The notes under the pieces were generated by a model. It was not told the DNA's origin. It saw only the letters and a list, made by a program, of their open reading frames with translations, and did not search any database. A stretch of DNA of 64,000 nt from Acidobacteriota bacterium (GTDB lineage: Bacteria > Pseudomonadota > Alphaproteobacteria > Caulobacterales > Hyphomonadaceae): NCBI GenBank assembly GCA_016712445.1, contig JADJRB010000002.1, positions 1-64,000 of the forward strand. Direction: 5' to 3'. A program made the translations under genes and the position numbers. This document shows, one piece after another, positions 48,654-58,032 of the stretch (positions are counted from its first letter, which is position 1; each line of letters begins with the position of its first letter).

Positions 48654-50354
48654 TTGCGGATAGGTCGCAATGCCAGGAGTGCGAAACTGTGCGCGGCGGC
48701 CGCTGCGCTGATTTGGCTATGCGGGTGTTCTGCGCCGGAAGGGGCGGATTCGGTCGAAATTACAGATACGGCGCCGCCGGAAACGGCCGAAACTGTCTCG
48801 CCCGAAGAGGTTGGTACGGTCGTGGTTGAGCCTGCGACGCAGCCTGCCAAGCCATCCGAGCTGTGCGCTCAATCCGGGGCGGCCGACTGCGGAGGGTTGG
48901 CGGATGGCCAGGCCAAACTGGATGAAGCCGAGGGTTTCGGCCTGGACGATGTCCGCGCGTCCGCGCAGCTGCTTGCCAGCAAACAATTCGTTCCACCGGC
49001 AGGCCTGGCGAAGAGCGCAGCTGACCTCAATTACGACCAGTATCGGCGCATCGAGACCAAGCAATCCTCGACGATCTGGCCGGACAGTATCGAAGGGTTC
49101 AAGGCGCTACTTGATCCACGCGGGTACCTGTTTGCGACAGAAGTAAAATTCAACGTCATCGAAAATGGCGTTGTGGTTGCGCACCCGTACAAGGCGCGTG
49201 ATTTCAATTTCCACGACCTGCCGCTCAAGGACGATGTGAAGACATCGCTGGGGTTTGCCGGCTTCCGCGTGCTGAACGTCCTCAACAAGGCCGGCAAGTA
49301 TGACGAGTTGGTCAGCTTCAAGGGAGCAAGCTTTTTTCGTGCCCTAGGTGCCGGCACAGTTTACGGCGCTTCCGCACGCGGTCTTTCCATCGGAACCGCT
49401 TCGGCGGAGGGCGAGCAATTTCCGTTCTTCACGGAATTCTGGCTGGAGACGCCGACACCAGCGTCGCCGGCAATAACCGTATATGCGTTGATGGACGGTG
49501 ACAGCGTCACCGGTGCGTTCCGGTTCGACATCACGCCGGGCCCTGAAACAGGAATCAAGGTCAACGCAACCTTCTATCCGCGCAAGACAATTGCAGGTGT
49601 CGGCATTTCGCCGATCACATCGATGTATTTCTTCTCGCCTCACGACCTCAAAAAGCAGGCAGACGATTTTCGACCTGCCGTGCATGACTCCGAAGGCCTG
49701 CTGATCTGGCTTGCGAACGGGGAGTGGGTCTGGCGTCCGCTGATCAATCCGCAATCGCTTCAGATTTCCGTACTGTCCACCACAATGCCGCGCGGTTTTG
49801 GATTGATCCAGCGCAAGCGCAATCTGGACGACTATGCCGATGTCGAGGCCGACTACCATCACAGGCCGAACGTATGGATCGAGCCGCGGTCGGACTGGGG
49901 CGCAGGAAATCTCTCTCTGGTCGAGATCCCGACCGTGAACGAATACAACGACAATGTAGTCGTGTTCTGGAAGCCTTCCGAAGCCTGGCAGCAGGGCAAG
50001 TCATACAACATTTCCTACGACATGCGATGGAGCCTGCTGGCGCCAGCGATGCCGGCGGTCGTGAAGGTTCACGAGACGCGCACCGGCAAGACTCCTGACA
50101 AGAAACGCCAGATGTTCGTGATCGACTACGAACCTGCAGACGAAAGCCTCCTGACCGATATTGAAGCGAAGATTTCAACGTCGTCCGGGACAATCCTTCA
50201 TCCGACGATCAAGAGACAACCCGAGACCGGGAAAACCCGGCTCACGTTCGAGCTCAGCCCTGCGAATGCAGAAGTAGCGGAGCTCAGGGCATTGCTGACC
50301 AAGGGGGGGAAACCCGTATCTGAAACATGGCTCTACCGCTGGAGGCCAGAATGA
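48654..50354 (+). CDS. opgG: periplasmic glucan biosynthesis protein OpgG
   Basis: The 566-residue protein starts at TTG 48654 after a GAGGAG site. The signal peptide ends in LIWLCGCSAPEG, which looks like a lipoprotein cleavage site, followed by an acidic Thr/Pro/Glu linker (about 27-65) before the MdoG domain. The domain has characteristic stretches such as DYDQYRRI-like NYDQYRRIETKQSS, GPETGIKVNATFYPRKTI and TSMYFFSPHD. OpgG shapes the beta-glucan backbone made by OpgH in the periplasm; E. coli OpgG is soluble, so a lipid anchor would be unusual. It overlaps opgH by ATGA. Confidence 0.9.
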   Translation: MRIGRNARSAKLCAAAAALIWLCGCSAPEGADSVEITDTAPPETAETVSPEEVGTVVVEPATQPAKPSELCAQSGAADCGGLADGQAKLDEAEGFGLDDVRASAQLLASKQFVPPAGLAKSAADLNYDQYRRIETKQSSTIWPDSIEGFKALLDPRGYLFATEVKFNVIENGVVVAHPYKARDFNFHDLPLKDDVKTSLGFAGFRVLNVLNKAGKYDELVSFKGASFFRALGAGTVYGASARGLSIGTASAEGEQFPFFTEFWLETPTPASPAITVYALMDGDSVTGAFRFDITPGPETGIKVNATFYPRKTIAGVGISPITSMYFFSPHDLKKQADDFRPAVHDSEGLLIWLANGEWVWRPLINPQSLQISVLSTTMPRGFGLIQRKRNLDDYADVEADYHHRPNVWIEPRSDWGAGNLSLVEIPTVNEYNDNVVVFWKPSEAWQQGKSYNISYDMRWSLLAPAMPAVVKVHETRTGKTPDKKRQMFVIDYEPADESLLTDIEAKISTSSGTILHPTIKRQPETGKTRLTFELSPANAEVAELRALLTKGGKPVSETWLYRWRPE

Positions 50355-52567
50355 TCGATTCCCGAGCTCGCCCGATCGAATTTCCAGTCGAAATGCCCGA
50401 CCAGGATTTCCTGGCGTCCGCGGCGCGACGTGACCGGCACCGGCCGAAGTCGCTGGCATGGCGAAAGCTGTTCGTCCTGCTTTCGTCGCTGCTGCTGACG
50501 GCGTGGGCGACGCGCGAGATGTATGAAGTGCTGAAAGTGTCGAGTCTCACAGTGTTTGAGTGGGCACTGTTGTTTGTATTCGCGATCAACATCAGCTGGG
50601 TTTGCTATGCGTTCGTCAACGCTCTGGTCGGCCTTGGTGCGGCGCTGAGAAGCCTGAAGGAAGATGACCGGGCAATCTGCGTAAGGTCTGTGTCGTCGGC
50701 GAAGACTGTGATTGCGTTTCCCATCTACAATGAGGATGTGGAGCAGATTTTCGCAACCGTGCTTGCGACGGCGCAGAGCATGTCTGGCGCGCCCGGGCAT
50801 TTCGAGTGTTTCATCCTCAGCGATACCAACGATCCGGATGTGGCACTGCGCGAAGAGGCGGCCTTCGAGCGCCTGCAGATGCTGCGGCCTGCCGATGTAA
50901 AGGTCCGATATCGTCGCCGCACGCTGAACCTGCACCGTAAGGCGGGCAACATCCGCGATTTCGTCACGCGCTGGGGCGGGCGTTACGACTACATGATCGT
51001 GTACGACGCGGACAGCTATATGGAACGCGACGCGATCCTGAGGCTGGTCGACGAAATGCAGGTGTCGCCGAAGACGGGCTTGATCCAGACTATTCCGCAG
51101 CTGGTTGGCGGTGAGACATTGTTTGCACGATGCCAGCAATTTGCGGCAGCGCTTTACGGTCCCGTGCTCGGGCACGGCATCGCCTGGTGGTCGCAGAAGG
51201 AGGGCAACTTCTGGGGCCACAATGCGATCATCCGTGTGCGCGCGCTCGCCGAGGCTGCCGGCCTCCCCGTGATCCCGGGGCGTGCGCCGTTCGGCGGCAG
51301 TATCATGAGCCACGATTTCGTCGAGGCGGCCCTGCTGCGACGCGCGGGCTGGAATGTCGAAGTTCGTCCGGAGATCGGGGGCTCCTATGAACAAGGCCCG
51401 CCGACCATCATTGACATGGTGACCCGCGACCGGCGCTGGTGCCAGGGCAATATGCAGCATATGGCCGTGTTGCTGAAAGCCCGCGGGCTCGCCTGGACGA
51501 GCCGCTTTCACCTCATCACCGGTATCTTTTCCTATCTCTCGTCGCCGCTGTGGTTGTTGTTCATCACGGTGGGTATGTTGCTGTCTTTGCAGAACAGCTT
51601 CCTTGAGCCGAGCTATTTCGGTGAAGGCGCAGCCTTGTTTCCGACCTGGCCGGTGATCGACTCCGAGCGCGCCCTGAACCTATTCATCGCAACCATGATC
51701 ATCCTGTTCACGCCAAAGATCTGCGGCCTGGTCTACGGACTCTGCAGCCGGGACTGGCGCCGCGAAGTGGGTGTCTGGCGAACGGTCAAAGGCACCCTCG
51801 CCGAGACACTTCTGTCGATCCTGACTGCGCCTATCCTCATGGTGACGCAAACCAGCGCCGTTTTCAGCGTATTGTCCGGCCGCGATTCCGGTTGGTCGCC
51901 GCAGAAGCGGGATGAGTTCGGCTACTCGTTCGCAACGACTTTCCGGCACAACTTGCTAGCCACGATACTCGGCTGTGTGCTGACGATTTCAGCGATCCTG
52001 ATTTCGCCAGTGTACGCTGCCTGGCTGGCGCCGGCGACGATTGGTATGATCCTGAGCGCGCCGGTGTCCTACTTCGCGGCCAAGCGGCGGGCGGGCGAAA
52101 AGGCGACAAAGGCTGGAATGCTGATATCGCCGCACGACAGCCTGCCGCCGGAGTCACGGCGAGCGTCTCTGGATGCGCGCAAGTCGTTTGCGGAGTTGCG
52201 GTCGCGAAGCCTCGAGTCGCTTTTGATCGATCCGTATGAGCAGCATTTGCGCGCCTATCTTGTCGATCCGCTGTGGCCCCTCGCGAACGGTGAAATCCAC
52301 ACCCCGCTCGCGCTGGCGAGAGCGAGGGCGGAGAAGTCGGGTTCGGTATCTGAGTTCGTCGCCGCCCTGCAGCCCAAGGAGAAAATAGCCCTGTTGAACT
52401 CGTGTCACGACCTGCGCGCCGTGAGCTTCCAGTTCTCGGCCATCAGGACTGTTGATAACCGCAGCAAAGGCTGGTCACAGATGCACTTGTCTGGTGCGCA
52501 TAAGCGTCCCATTCACGGCTCCAAGACGAGCCAGGGGCGCGTTGCCGCAAAATCGCGTGTTCCCTGA
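50351..52567 (+). CDS. opgH: glucan glucosyltransferase OpgH
   Basis: The 738-residue membrane GT2 enzyme polymerises UDP-glucose into beta-1,2-glucan and moves it to the periplasm. It has N-terminal helices, then the cytosolic domain with AFPIYNEDVEQIFATVLA and the metal-binding VYDADSYMERD. GPPTIIDMVTRDRRWCQGN (the R/Q-x2-RW processivity motif) follows, and then five to six further helices. The C-terminal 120 residues (LRSRSLESLLIDPYEQHLRA) are the usual MdoH cytosolic tail; the last 40 are basic and poorly conserved in appearance. Osmoregulated periplasmic glucans rise at low osmolarity, complementing the ectoine genes nearby. Confidence 0.93.
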   Translation: MIDSRARPIEFPVEMPDQDFLASAARRDRHRPKSLAWRKLFVLLSSLLLTAWATREMYEVLKVSSLTVFEWALLFVFAINISWVCYAFVNALVGLGAALRSLKEDDRAICVRSVSSAKTVIAFPIYNEDVEQIFATVLATAQSMSGAPGHFECFILSDTNDPDVALREEAAFERLQMLRPADVKVRYRRRTLNLHRKAGNIRDFVTRWGGRYDYMIVYDADSYMERDAILRLVDEMQVSPKTGLIQTIPQLVGGETLFARCQQFAAALYGPVLGHGIAWWSQKEGNFWGHNAIIRVRALAEAAGLPVIPGRAPFGGSIMSHDFVEAALLRRAGWNVEVRPEIGGSYEQGPPTIIDMVTRDRRWCQGNMQHMAVLLKARGLAWTSRFHLITGIFSYLSSPLWLLFITVGMLLSLQNSFLEPSYFGEGAALFPTWPVIDSERALNLFIATMIILFTPKICGLVYGLCSRDWRREVGVWRTVKGTLAETLLSILTAPILMVTQTSAVFSVLSGRDSGWSPQKRDEFGYSFATTFRHNLLATILGCVLTISAILISPVYAAWLAPATIGMILSAPVSYFAAKRRAGEKATKAGMLISPHDSLPPESRRASLDARKSFAELRSRSLESLLIDPYEQHLRAYLVDPLWPLANGEIHTPLALARARAEKSGSVSEFVAALQPKEKIALLNSCHDLRAVSFQFSAIRTVDNRSKGWSQMHLSGAHKRPIHGSKTSQGRVAAKSRVP

Positions 52568-52588
52568 TCTGGGCGCCCGCGACGTGTT

Positions 52589-53113
52589 TCAGCTGCCGCT
52601 GGGCGGCGGCAAGTCGTTCAACTGGCCGATATCGAGCACGGGCGACGCGTCGATTGTACCGGCGCCGAGCAGCGCGACGAGCCGGGCCAGCGCCGCATTG
52701 ATGTACGCCTGTTCCCATTCCGGAAGTTGACCGAAGCGCTCGCCGAATTCCGCTTGCAGCAGGTCCGGTGCGCCGGCGAGAACGCGGCGGCCTGCTGATG
52801 TTATTTCGACGTGCACCGTGCGCCGGTCCGCCTCGCCGCGCGCCCGGCTGACGAAACCGCGCTCCTGCAATCGATCAAGCAGGATCGAGATGGTCGCCTG
52901 TTTTAGACTGGCGATGCGGGCCAATTCGCCCGGTTGTGCCGATCCGGCGTCCGCGAGTTCCTTCAGAACCAGCATCTGTGAAGGCGTCAGATGTGTATGG
53001 CGCGCCAGTTCGCGGGCGTGGGCATCGACTACTTTGACGATGCGCCGAAGCGATACGAGCGCCTGGTCGGCCGGCTGCGGTGATGATTCGGAGCGGTGGG
53101 GCGGGTTGGACAT
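52589..53113 (-). CDS. MarR-family regulator of ectoine genes (EctR/CosR-like)
   Basis: The 174-residue MarR protein has a winged helix (LTPSQMLVLKELADAGSA, ATISILLDRLQERGFVSRAR, ADRRTVHVEITSAGRR). It is divergent from ectA across 182 bp. MarR proteins EctR1 and CosR repress ectoine operons in methylotrophs and vibrios, and this gene sits in the matching position. The palindromes at 53149-53167 and 53215-53227 are candidate operators. Name assigned by context; the symbol is therefore left open. Confidence 0.85.
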   Translation of the reverse strand: MSNPPHRSESSPQPADQALVSLRRIVKVVDAHARELARHTHLTPSQMLVLKELADAGSAQPGELARIASLKQATISILLDRLQERGFVSRARGEADRRTVHVEITSAGRRVLAGAPDLLQAEFGERFGQLPEWEQAYINAALARLVALLGAGTIDASPVLDIGQLNDLPPPSGS

Positions 53114-53148
53114 GACGGAGATGTAGCGCGACTGTGTTTTCCAAGAAA

Positions 53149-53167
53149 TAATTAGATATCGGAATTA
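53149..53167. promoter_or_regulatory. AT-rich imperfect palindrome, second regulator site candidate
   Basis: TAATT-N9-AATTA surrounds GATATC (53155-53160), in an AT-rich patch near the MarR gene start. It could serve autoregulation of the regulator gene. Confidence 0.4.
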
Positions 53168-53214
53168 ATCCAGCAATTACCGGCAGTTCCCGAACTCCGT
53201 GTGGTCGCGTGGTG

Positions 53215-53227
53215 CGTCAATTTGACG
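53215..53227. promoter_or_regulatory. 13-bp perfect palindrome, probable operator of ect operon
   Basis: CGTCAA-T-TTGACG is a perfect inverted repeat of the size bound by MarR dimers. It ends 9 bp before the -35 hexamer of the ectA promoter. Confidence 0.6.
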
Positions 53228-53236
53228 AGCTCGGGG

Positions 53237-53265
53237 TTGACCCTCCTGTGTGATTACCATTTAGA
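53237..53265 (+). promoter_or_regulatory. ectA promoter (sigma-70 type)
   Basis: TTGACC (53237-53242) and TTTAGA (53260-53265) are separated by 17 bp, 30 bp before the ectA start. An agaggga ribosome-binding site follows at 53282-53288. Confidence 0.6.
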
Positions 53266-53295
53266 CGGTCAAAGTAAAAAACAGAGGGAGCCGTC

Positions 53296-53865
53296 ATGCC
53301 AAATGAGGCCACCATCACGTCCGGTACAGAATCGGGCACAGACCGAAGTAACAGGGCCCGCGCTCAAGAGGTCGTGATCAAAGCGCCAACCGCCGACGAC
53401 GCCGCTGATGTGCATGCACTCATCGCTGCTTGTCCGCCGCTGGACACAAATTCGCGCTATGCCAATCTGATCCAGTGCACCCACTTCGCCGATACGTGCG
53501 CAGTCGCGCGCCTTGACGGAAAGGTTGCCGGATGGGTTTCCGGCCATCACCCGCCGGGTAGGGGCGACACCTACTTTCTATGGCAAGTCGCAGTCAGCCC
53601 TGCGGCTCGCGGCAGCGGATTGCCGCTCCGTATGATCCGCCAGATTCTGTCGCGCGCCGGGCAATCGCGCGTGCGCTTCATTGAAACGTCGATAACCAGC
53701 GCGAACGAAGCGTCCTGGGCCTTGTTTCGCAGCGTGGCTGACAAACTGGCTGCGCCGATTGCCGACAGGCCCTGGTTTGAGAAAAGCCGCCACTTTGCTG
53801 GGCAGCACGATACCGAGCACCTTGTCACGATTGGTCCATTCGAGCGCGTCAAAGCGACGACCTGA
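53296..53865 (+). CDS. ectA: L-2,4-diaminobutyrate acetyltransferase
   Basis: The 189-residue GNAT enzyme acetylates the gamma-amino group of diaminobutyrate, the second step of ectoine synthesis. Family motifs are CPPLDTNSRYANLIQCTHF, FLWQVAVSPAARGSGLPLRM (acetyl-CoA loop) and ETSITSANEASWALF. The N-terminal 30 residues are a variable extension. First gene of ectABCD-ask. Confidence 0.94.
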   Translation: MPNEATITSGTESGTDRSNRARAQEVVIKAPTADDAADVHALIAACPPLDTNSRYANLIQCTHFADTCAVARLDGKVAGWVSGHHPPGRGDTYFLWQVAVSPAARGSGLPLRMIRQILSRAGQSRVRFIETSITSANEASWALFRSVADKLAAPIADRPWFEKSRHFAGQHDTEHLVTIGPFERVKATT

Positions 53866-53913
53866 CCACTCCGTATACAGATAAAACACTTTATTGATCC
53901 GAAGGAGCCCTCG

Positions 53914-55209
53914 ATGGCCTATGAACACGCTTTTGCGGCTGAGAATATATTCGAACGACGCGAGTCGCGCGTGCGCAGTTATTGCCGCAACTTTCCCGCC
54001 ACGTTTAGGTCCGCTTTGGGGTCCCACCTCGTTGATTCCGACGGACGAAAGTATCTCGACTTCCTCTCCGGGTGTTCGACGCTGAATTATGGACACAATC
54101 ATCCGGCCCTCAAGCGGGCGCTGCTGGACTATATCGAACGCGACGGTCTCGCCCACGGCCTTGACCTGCATACGGACGCGAAGGCCGGATTCCTCTCCGC
54201 GCTTGAGAGGTTGATCCTCAAGCCGCGGGGGCTTGATTACCGCGCGATGTTTCCGGGGCCGACCGGGGCGAATGCGGTTGAGGCAGCAATCAAACTCGCG
54301 CGCAAGATCACGGGCCGAACGAACGTAATCGCCTTCACAAACGGCTTTCATGGCATGACGCTCGGCGCGCTTTCCCTTACCGGCAATGCTGCGAAACGGG
54401 GCGGGGCGGGCGTTGAGCTGACCGGTGTGAGCCATGAGCCCTATGACGGATACTTCGGCGCAGGCACCGACACGGCCGATCAGCTGGACCAGCGCCTGTC
54501 GGATCCTTCGTCCGGTGTCGACAGCCCCGCAGCGATCATTGTCGAAACGGTGCAAGGCGAAGGCGGTCTCAATGCTGCGTCGGATGAATGGCTTCGGAAG
54601 ATCGAGCACATTGCCCGCAAGCATGGCGCTCTGCTAATCGTCGATGACATCCAGGCCGGCATCGGCCGGACATCCGGATTCTTCAGCTTCGAATCGGCGG
54701 GCATCCGACCGGATATCGTGACGCTGGCGAAATCGCTTTCCGGGTTCGGACTTCCATTCTCGCTGACTTTGATCCGTCCCGAGATTGATCAGTGGGACCC
54801 GGGCGAACACAACGGCACATTCCGGGGTAACAACCACGCATTTGTGACGGCAACCCGGGCGCTTGAGCTGTTCTGGTCGGACGACGCTTTTGAAGAAAGC
54901 GTCAACCGTAAGGCCGCCCGCCTCCGGACGGCGCTCAAGCAGATTGCGGACCGCGCAGAGTTTGCAATCAAGGTGAAGGGGCGAGGCATGATGTCGGGCA
55001 TCGAGATGACGAGCGGCGAGATCGCTGCCGAAGTCTGTGCCGAGTGTTTCCGCAAGGGCCTGATTATTGAAACCAGCGGCGGCGAAGACGAAGTCGTCAA
55101 GGTGCTTGCACCTCTGACGATTTCCGATGCCGAGCTTGATACCGGCCTGAAAATCCTCTCGGGCGCGGTCGATCTTGTCGCCGCGCGCCGCAAACAATCC
55201 GCAGCATAA
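53914..55209 (+). CDS. ectB: diaminobutyrate-2-oxoglutarate transaminase
   Basis: The 431-residue class III PLP aminotransferase makes diaminobutyrate from aspartate semialdehyde with glutamate. It has FLSGCSTLNYGHNHP, FPGPTGANAVEAAIKLAR, VDDIQAGIGRTSGFFSFE (PLP-binding Asp) and the Schiff-base Lys273 in VTLAKSLSGFGLP. Full length with a gaagga site; 48 bp after ectA. Confidence 0.95.
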   Translation: MAYEHAFAAENIFERRESRVRSYCRNFPATFRSALGSHLVDSDGRKYLDFLSGCSTLNYGHNHPALKRALLDYIERDGLAHGLDLHTDAKAGFLSALERLILKPRGLDYRAMFPGPTGANAVEAAIKLARKITGRTNVIAFTNGFHGMTLGALSLTGNAAKRGGAGVELTGVSHEPYDGYFGAGTDTADQLDQRLSDPSSGVDSPAAIIVETVQGEGGLNAASDEWLRKIEHIARKHGALLIVDDIQAGIGRTSGFFSFESAGIRPDIVTLAKSLSGFGLPFSLTLIRPEIDQWDPGEHNGTFRGNNHAFVTATRALELFWSDDAFEESVNRKAARLRTALKQIADRAEFAIKVKGRGMMSGIEMTSGEIAAEVCAECFRKGLIIETSGGEDEVVKVLAPLTISDAELDTGLKILSGAVDLVAARRKQSAA

Positions 55210-55221
55210 GGAGCCAGATCC

Positions 55222-55629
55222 ATGATCGTACGAGACCTTGCCAAGGAAATCCTGACCGAGCGCCGAGTTGACAGCGACGGCTGGTCGTCAGTGCGTCTCT
55301 TGTTGAAGAACGACGGGATGGGATTTTCTTTCCATATCACGACCATTCATGCTGGCGCTGAACTGCGCATGCATTACCGAAATCACCTCGAAAGCGTCTT
55401 CTGCATGGAAGGCACCGGTTCGATCGAAGATCTCGCAACGGGCCAGATCCACCAGATCCGCCCGGGCGTCATGTATGCACTCAACCTGAATGACGATCAC
55501 ATTCTGCGCGCCGATGCCGGCGGTCCCATGCTCATGGCGTGCGTGTTCAATCCTCCGGTGACGGGAAAGGAAGTGCACGGTGCGGACGGCGCCTATCCCG
55601 CGGACGTCGATACGAAGGAGACTGTCTGA
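55222..55629 (+). CDS. ectC: L-ectoine synthase
   Basis: The 135-residue cupin cyclises N-gamma-acetyl-diaminobutyrate to ectoine. It starts MIVRDLAKEILTERRVDSD and contains FHITTIHAGAELRMHYRNHL, ESVFCMEGTGSIEDL and MYALNLNDDHILRA. The metal-site residues of the cupin core are in these segments. 12 bp after ectB; TGATG overlap with ectD. Confidence 0.95.
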   Translation: MIVRDLAKEILTERRVDSDGWSSVRLLLKNDGMGFSFHITTIHAGAELRMHYRNHLESVFCMEGTGSIEDLATGQIHQIRPGVMYALNLNDDHILRADAGGPMLMACVFNPPVTGKEVHGADGAYPADVDTKETV

Positions 55630-56585
55630 TGCAATTGGAAGCCAAGGCCGACACAAAACCTGATCTTTATCCGTCGCGATTGAAGCCGCGAGCCGAATGG
55701 CTTGACCGCAGGGATCCTGTGGTCCGGGGCTTGCCCGGCATGACACCGCCGGTTTCACAAGACCAGCTGAATGCATTCTCCGAGAACGGATTCTGCGTGC
55801 TTGAGGAAGTCTTCCCTGAGGAAGAAGTTCGAAAGCTGCTGAACGAGGCAGGTGCGATGCGCGTTCGGGACGGCCTTGTGCCGGAGACGCGCATCACGGA
55901 GCGGGGCGAAGCCGGAGCCGGTGCTGTGCGCTCGGTGTTTGCGCCCCACCGGCAATCAGACGTGTTCGCGCGACTGGCAGCTGATTCGAGGCTGGCCGAC
56001 GTCGCGCGGTTCCTGCTTGGCGACGACGTGTACGTTCATCAATCGCGTATCAACTACAAGCCGGCCTTTCGCGGGAAAGACTTCTATTGGCACTCTGATT
56101 TCGAGACCTGGCATACCGAAGACGGCATGCCGCGAATGCGGGCAGTCTCCATGTCGGTGATGCTGACGGACAATCACCCGCAATCGGGCCCGACAATGTT
56201 CATTCCCGGCAGCCACAACAAGTATGTGACTTGCGTGGGCGATACGCCGGAGAACCATTATCGCGAGTCCCTGAAGAAGCAGGACTACGGCATTCCGGAT
56301 CAGGAAAGTCTGACGCGTCTCGTGCAAGCGGGCGGCATTGCGGCGCCCGCGCCGAAGGCCGGCTCCGTCGTCATCTTCGATTGCAACACAATGCACGGAT
56401 CAAACAGCAACATCACGCCTTACGAACGGATCAACGCATTCCTTGTGTTTAACGCCTGGAGCAACCGGCTGGAAAGACCATTCGCGAACACCCGCCCGCG
56501 ACCGGAATTTGTAGCGCACCGCGACGTCTCCCGGCCCATCCGCCCGCAGAAATCCTTCCCGGCCCCGCATTCGGGAGAACGATGA
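55629..56585 (+). CDS. ectD: ectoine hydroxylase
   Basis: The 318-residue Fe(II)/2-oxoglutarate dioxygenase converts ectoine to 5-hydroxyectoine. The family signature FYWHSDFETWHTEDGMPRMR gives iron ligands His155 and Asp157, with the second His256 in CNTMHGSNSN. The start ATG 55629 overlaps the ectC stop. Its presence shows the cell makes hydroxyectoine as well. Confidence 0.95.
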   Translation: MQLEAKADTKPDLYPSRLKPRAEWLDRRDPVVRGLPGMTPPVSQDQLNAFSENGFCVLEEVFPEEEVRKLLNEAGAMRVRDGLVPETRITERGEAGAGAVRSVFAPHRQSDVFARLAADSRLADVARFLLGDDVYVHQSRINYKPAFRGKDFYWHSDFETWHTEDGMPRMRAVSMSVMLTDNHPQSGPTMFIPGSHNKYVTCVGDTPENHYRESLKKQDYGIPDQESLTRLVQAGGIAAPAPKAGSVVIFDCNTMHGSNSNITPYERINAFLVFNAWSNRLERPFANTRPRPEFVAHRDVSRPIRPQKSFPAPHSGER

Positions 56586-56586
56586 G

Positions 56587-58032
56587 ATGACGCTTACAGT
56601 CGAGAAAATTGGCGGCACGTCCATCGCCGACACACGCGCGATCGTGGACAATGTCCTGATCGGACAGAGGAGGGGGAGTGCGCTCTACAACAGGATATTT
56701 GTTGTCTCGGCCTATGCCGGCATGACCAATCGATTGCTGGAGCACAAGACGTCAGGCGAGCCCGGGGTGTTTAGCCTGTTTGCGAGCGCCGCCAACAAGT
56801 GGGCCTGGACGGAGGCCTTGTCGGCAACCGCGATCGCAATGCAGGAGAAGAACGCAGAGATATTCCCGGATGAAGCCGAACTGTCGACCGCGAACAATTT
56901 CGTCCGTGAGCGGATCGAGGAGGTCCGAAACTGCCTGATCGATCTGCACCGTCTCTGCTCCTATGGCCAATTTCGTCTCGACCAGAACCTCGCGACCGTC
57001 AAAGAAGTGCTGTCTGCGCTAGGGGAGGCGCATTCGGCATTCAACACTGCATTGCTGCTTAAGAAGCATGGCGTGAATGCGCGCTTTGTGGACCTGTCGG
57101 GTTGGCGCGATGAGCGAGCCCTTGCGGTCGAGGAACGCATCGAAGATGCGCTCGCGTCAATCGATGTCACGACCGAACTTCCGATCGTCACGGGGTATGC
57201 GAATGGGCCTGAAGGCCTCGTGCGCCAGTTTGGCCGAGGGTACACGGAGGTGACGTTCGCGCGCCTCGCCGCGCAGGTAGGCGCGGATGAAGCAATCATT
57301 CACAAGGAGTTCCATCTTTCCAGCGCCGATCCGAAGCTCGTCGGGGCAGATAAGGTGCGAAAGATCGGAGCGACCAACTACGATGTTGCCGACCAGCTTT
57401 CGAACATGGGCATGGAGGCGGTACACCCTAAAGCCGCCAAGATCCTCCGTCAGGCCGGAATACCGCTGCGCGTGAAGAACACCTTCGATCCCGCCGACGA
57501 AGGTACCGTGATCCGGGCAGACCATACGCCGAATGAGTCCCGCGCCGAGATCGTCACAGGAATAAGAAGCATCTTCGCACTGGAAGTCTTCGAACAGGAC
57601 ATGGTGGGCGAGAAGGGGTACGATGCGGCGATCCTGGATGCACTGACACGCCACACCATCCGTATCGTTTCAAAGTGCTCGAATGCCAACACAATCACAC
57701 ACTATGTGGAAGGCTCGCGCAAGGCGCTGAAACGCGCGACAGCGGCTGTCGAGGCGTCGCTTCCTGGCGCCACGGTTTCAATTCGGCGGGTGGCGATTGT
57801 TTCCGTCATCGGTGCAGATATCGACGTGCCCGGTATCACGGCGACATCGCTGGTCGCGCTCCACAATGCCGGCATCGCCATCATCGGGCTGCAGCAGGTT
57901 TCCCGAAAGACCGATATCCAGATTGTCATCGATGAGAGCGATTTCGATGCATCCGTCTGTGCACTGCATAAATCGTTAGTCGAGACGTCGCAGGCGCAGC
58001 GCCTTGAGTCTCTGTTACGCCCCGCCGCATGA
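56587..58032 (+). CDS. ask_ect: ectoine-specific aspartokinase
   Basis: The 481-residue aspartokinase of the Ask_Ect type has N-terminal VEKIGGTSIADTRAIVDN, VTGYANGPEGLVRQFGRGYT and GADEAIIHKEFHLSSADPKL. Two C-terminal ACT domains follow (VSVIGADIDVPGITATSLVA). It phosphorylates aspartate, feeding ectoine synthesis with an enzyme relatively resistant to amino-acid feedback. It lies one base after ectD and overlaps the transporter gene by ATGA. Confidence 0.94.
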   Translation: MTLTVEKIGGTSIADTRAIVDNVLIGQRRGSALYNRIFVVSAYAGMTNRLLEHKTSGEPGVFSLFASAANKWAWTEALSATAIAMQEKNAEIFPDEAELSTANNFVRERIEEVRNCLIDLHRLCSYGQFRLDQNLATVKEVLSALGEAHSAFNTALLLKKHGVNARFVDLSGWRDERALAVEERIEDALASIDVTTELPIVTGYANGPEGLVRQFGRGYTEVTFARLAAQVGADEAIIHKEFHLSSADPKLVGADKVRKIGATNYDVADQLSNMGMEAVHPKAAKILRQAGIPLRVKNTFDPADEGTVIRADHTPNESRAEIVTGIRSIFALEVFEQDMVGEKGYDAAILDALTRHTIRIVSKCSNANTITHYVEGSRKALKRATAAVEASLPGATVSIRRVAIVSVIGADIDVPGITATSLVALHNAGIAIIGLQQVSRKTDIQIVIDESDFDASVCALHKSLVETSQAQRLESLLRPAA

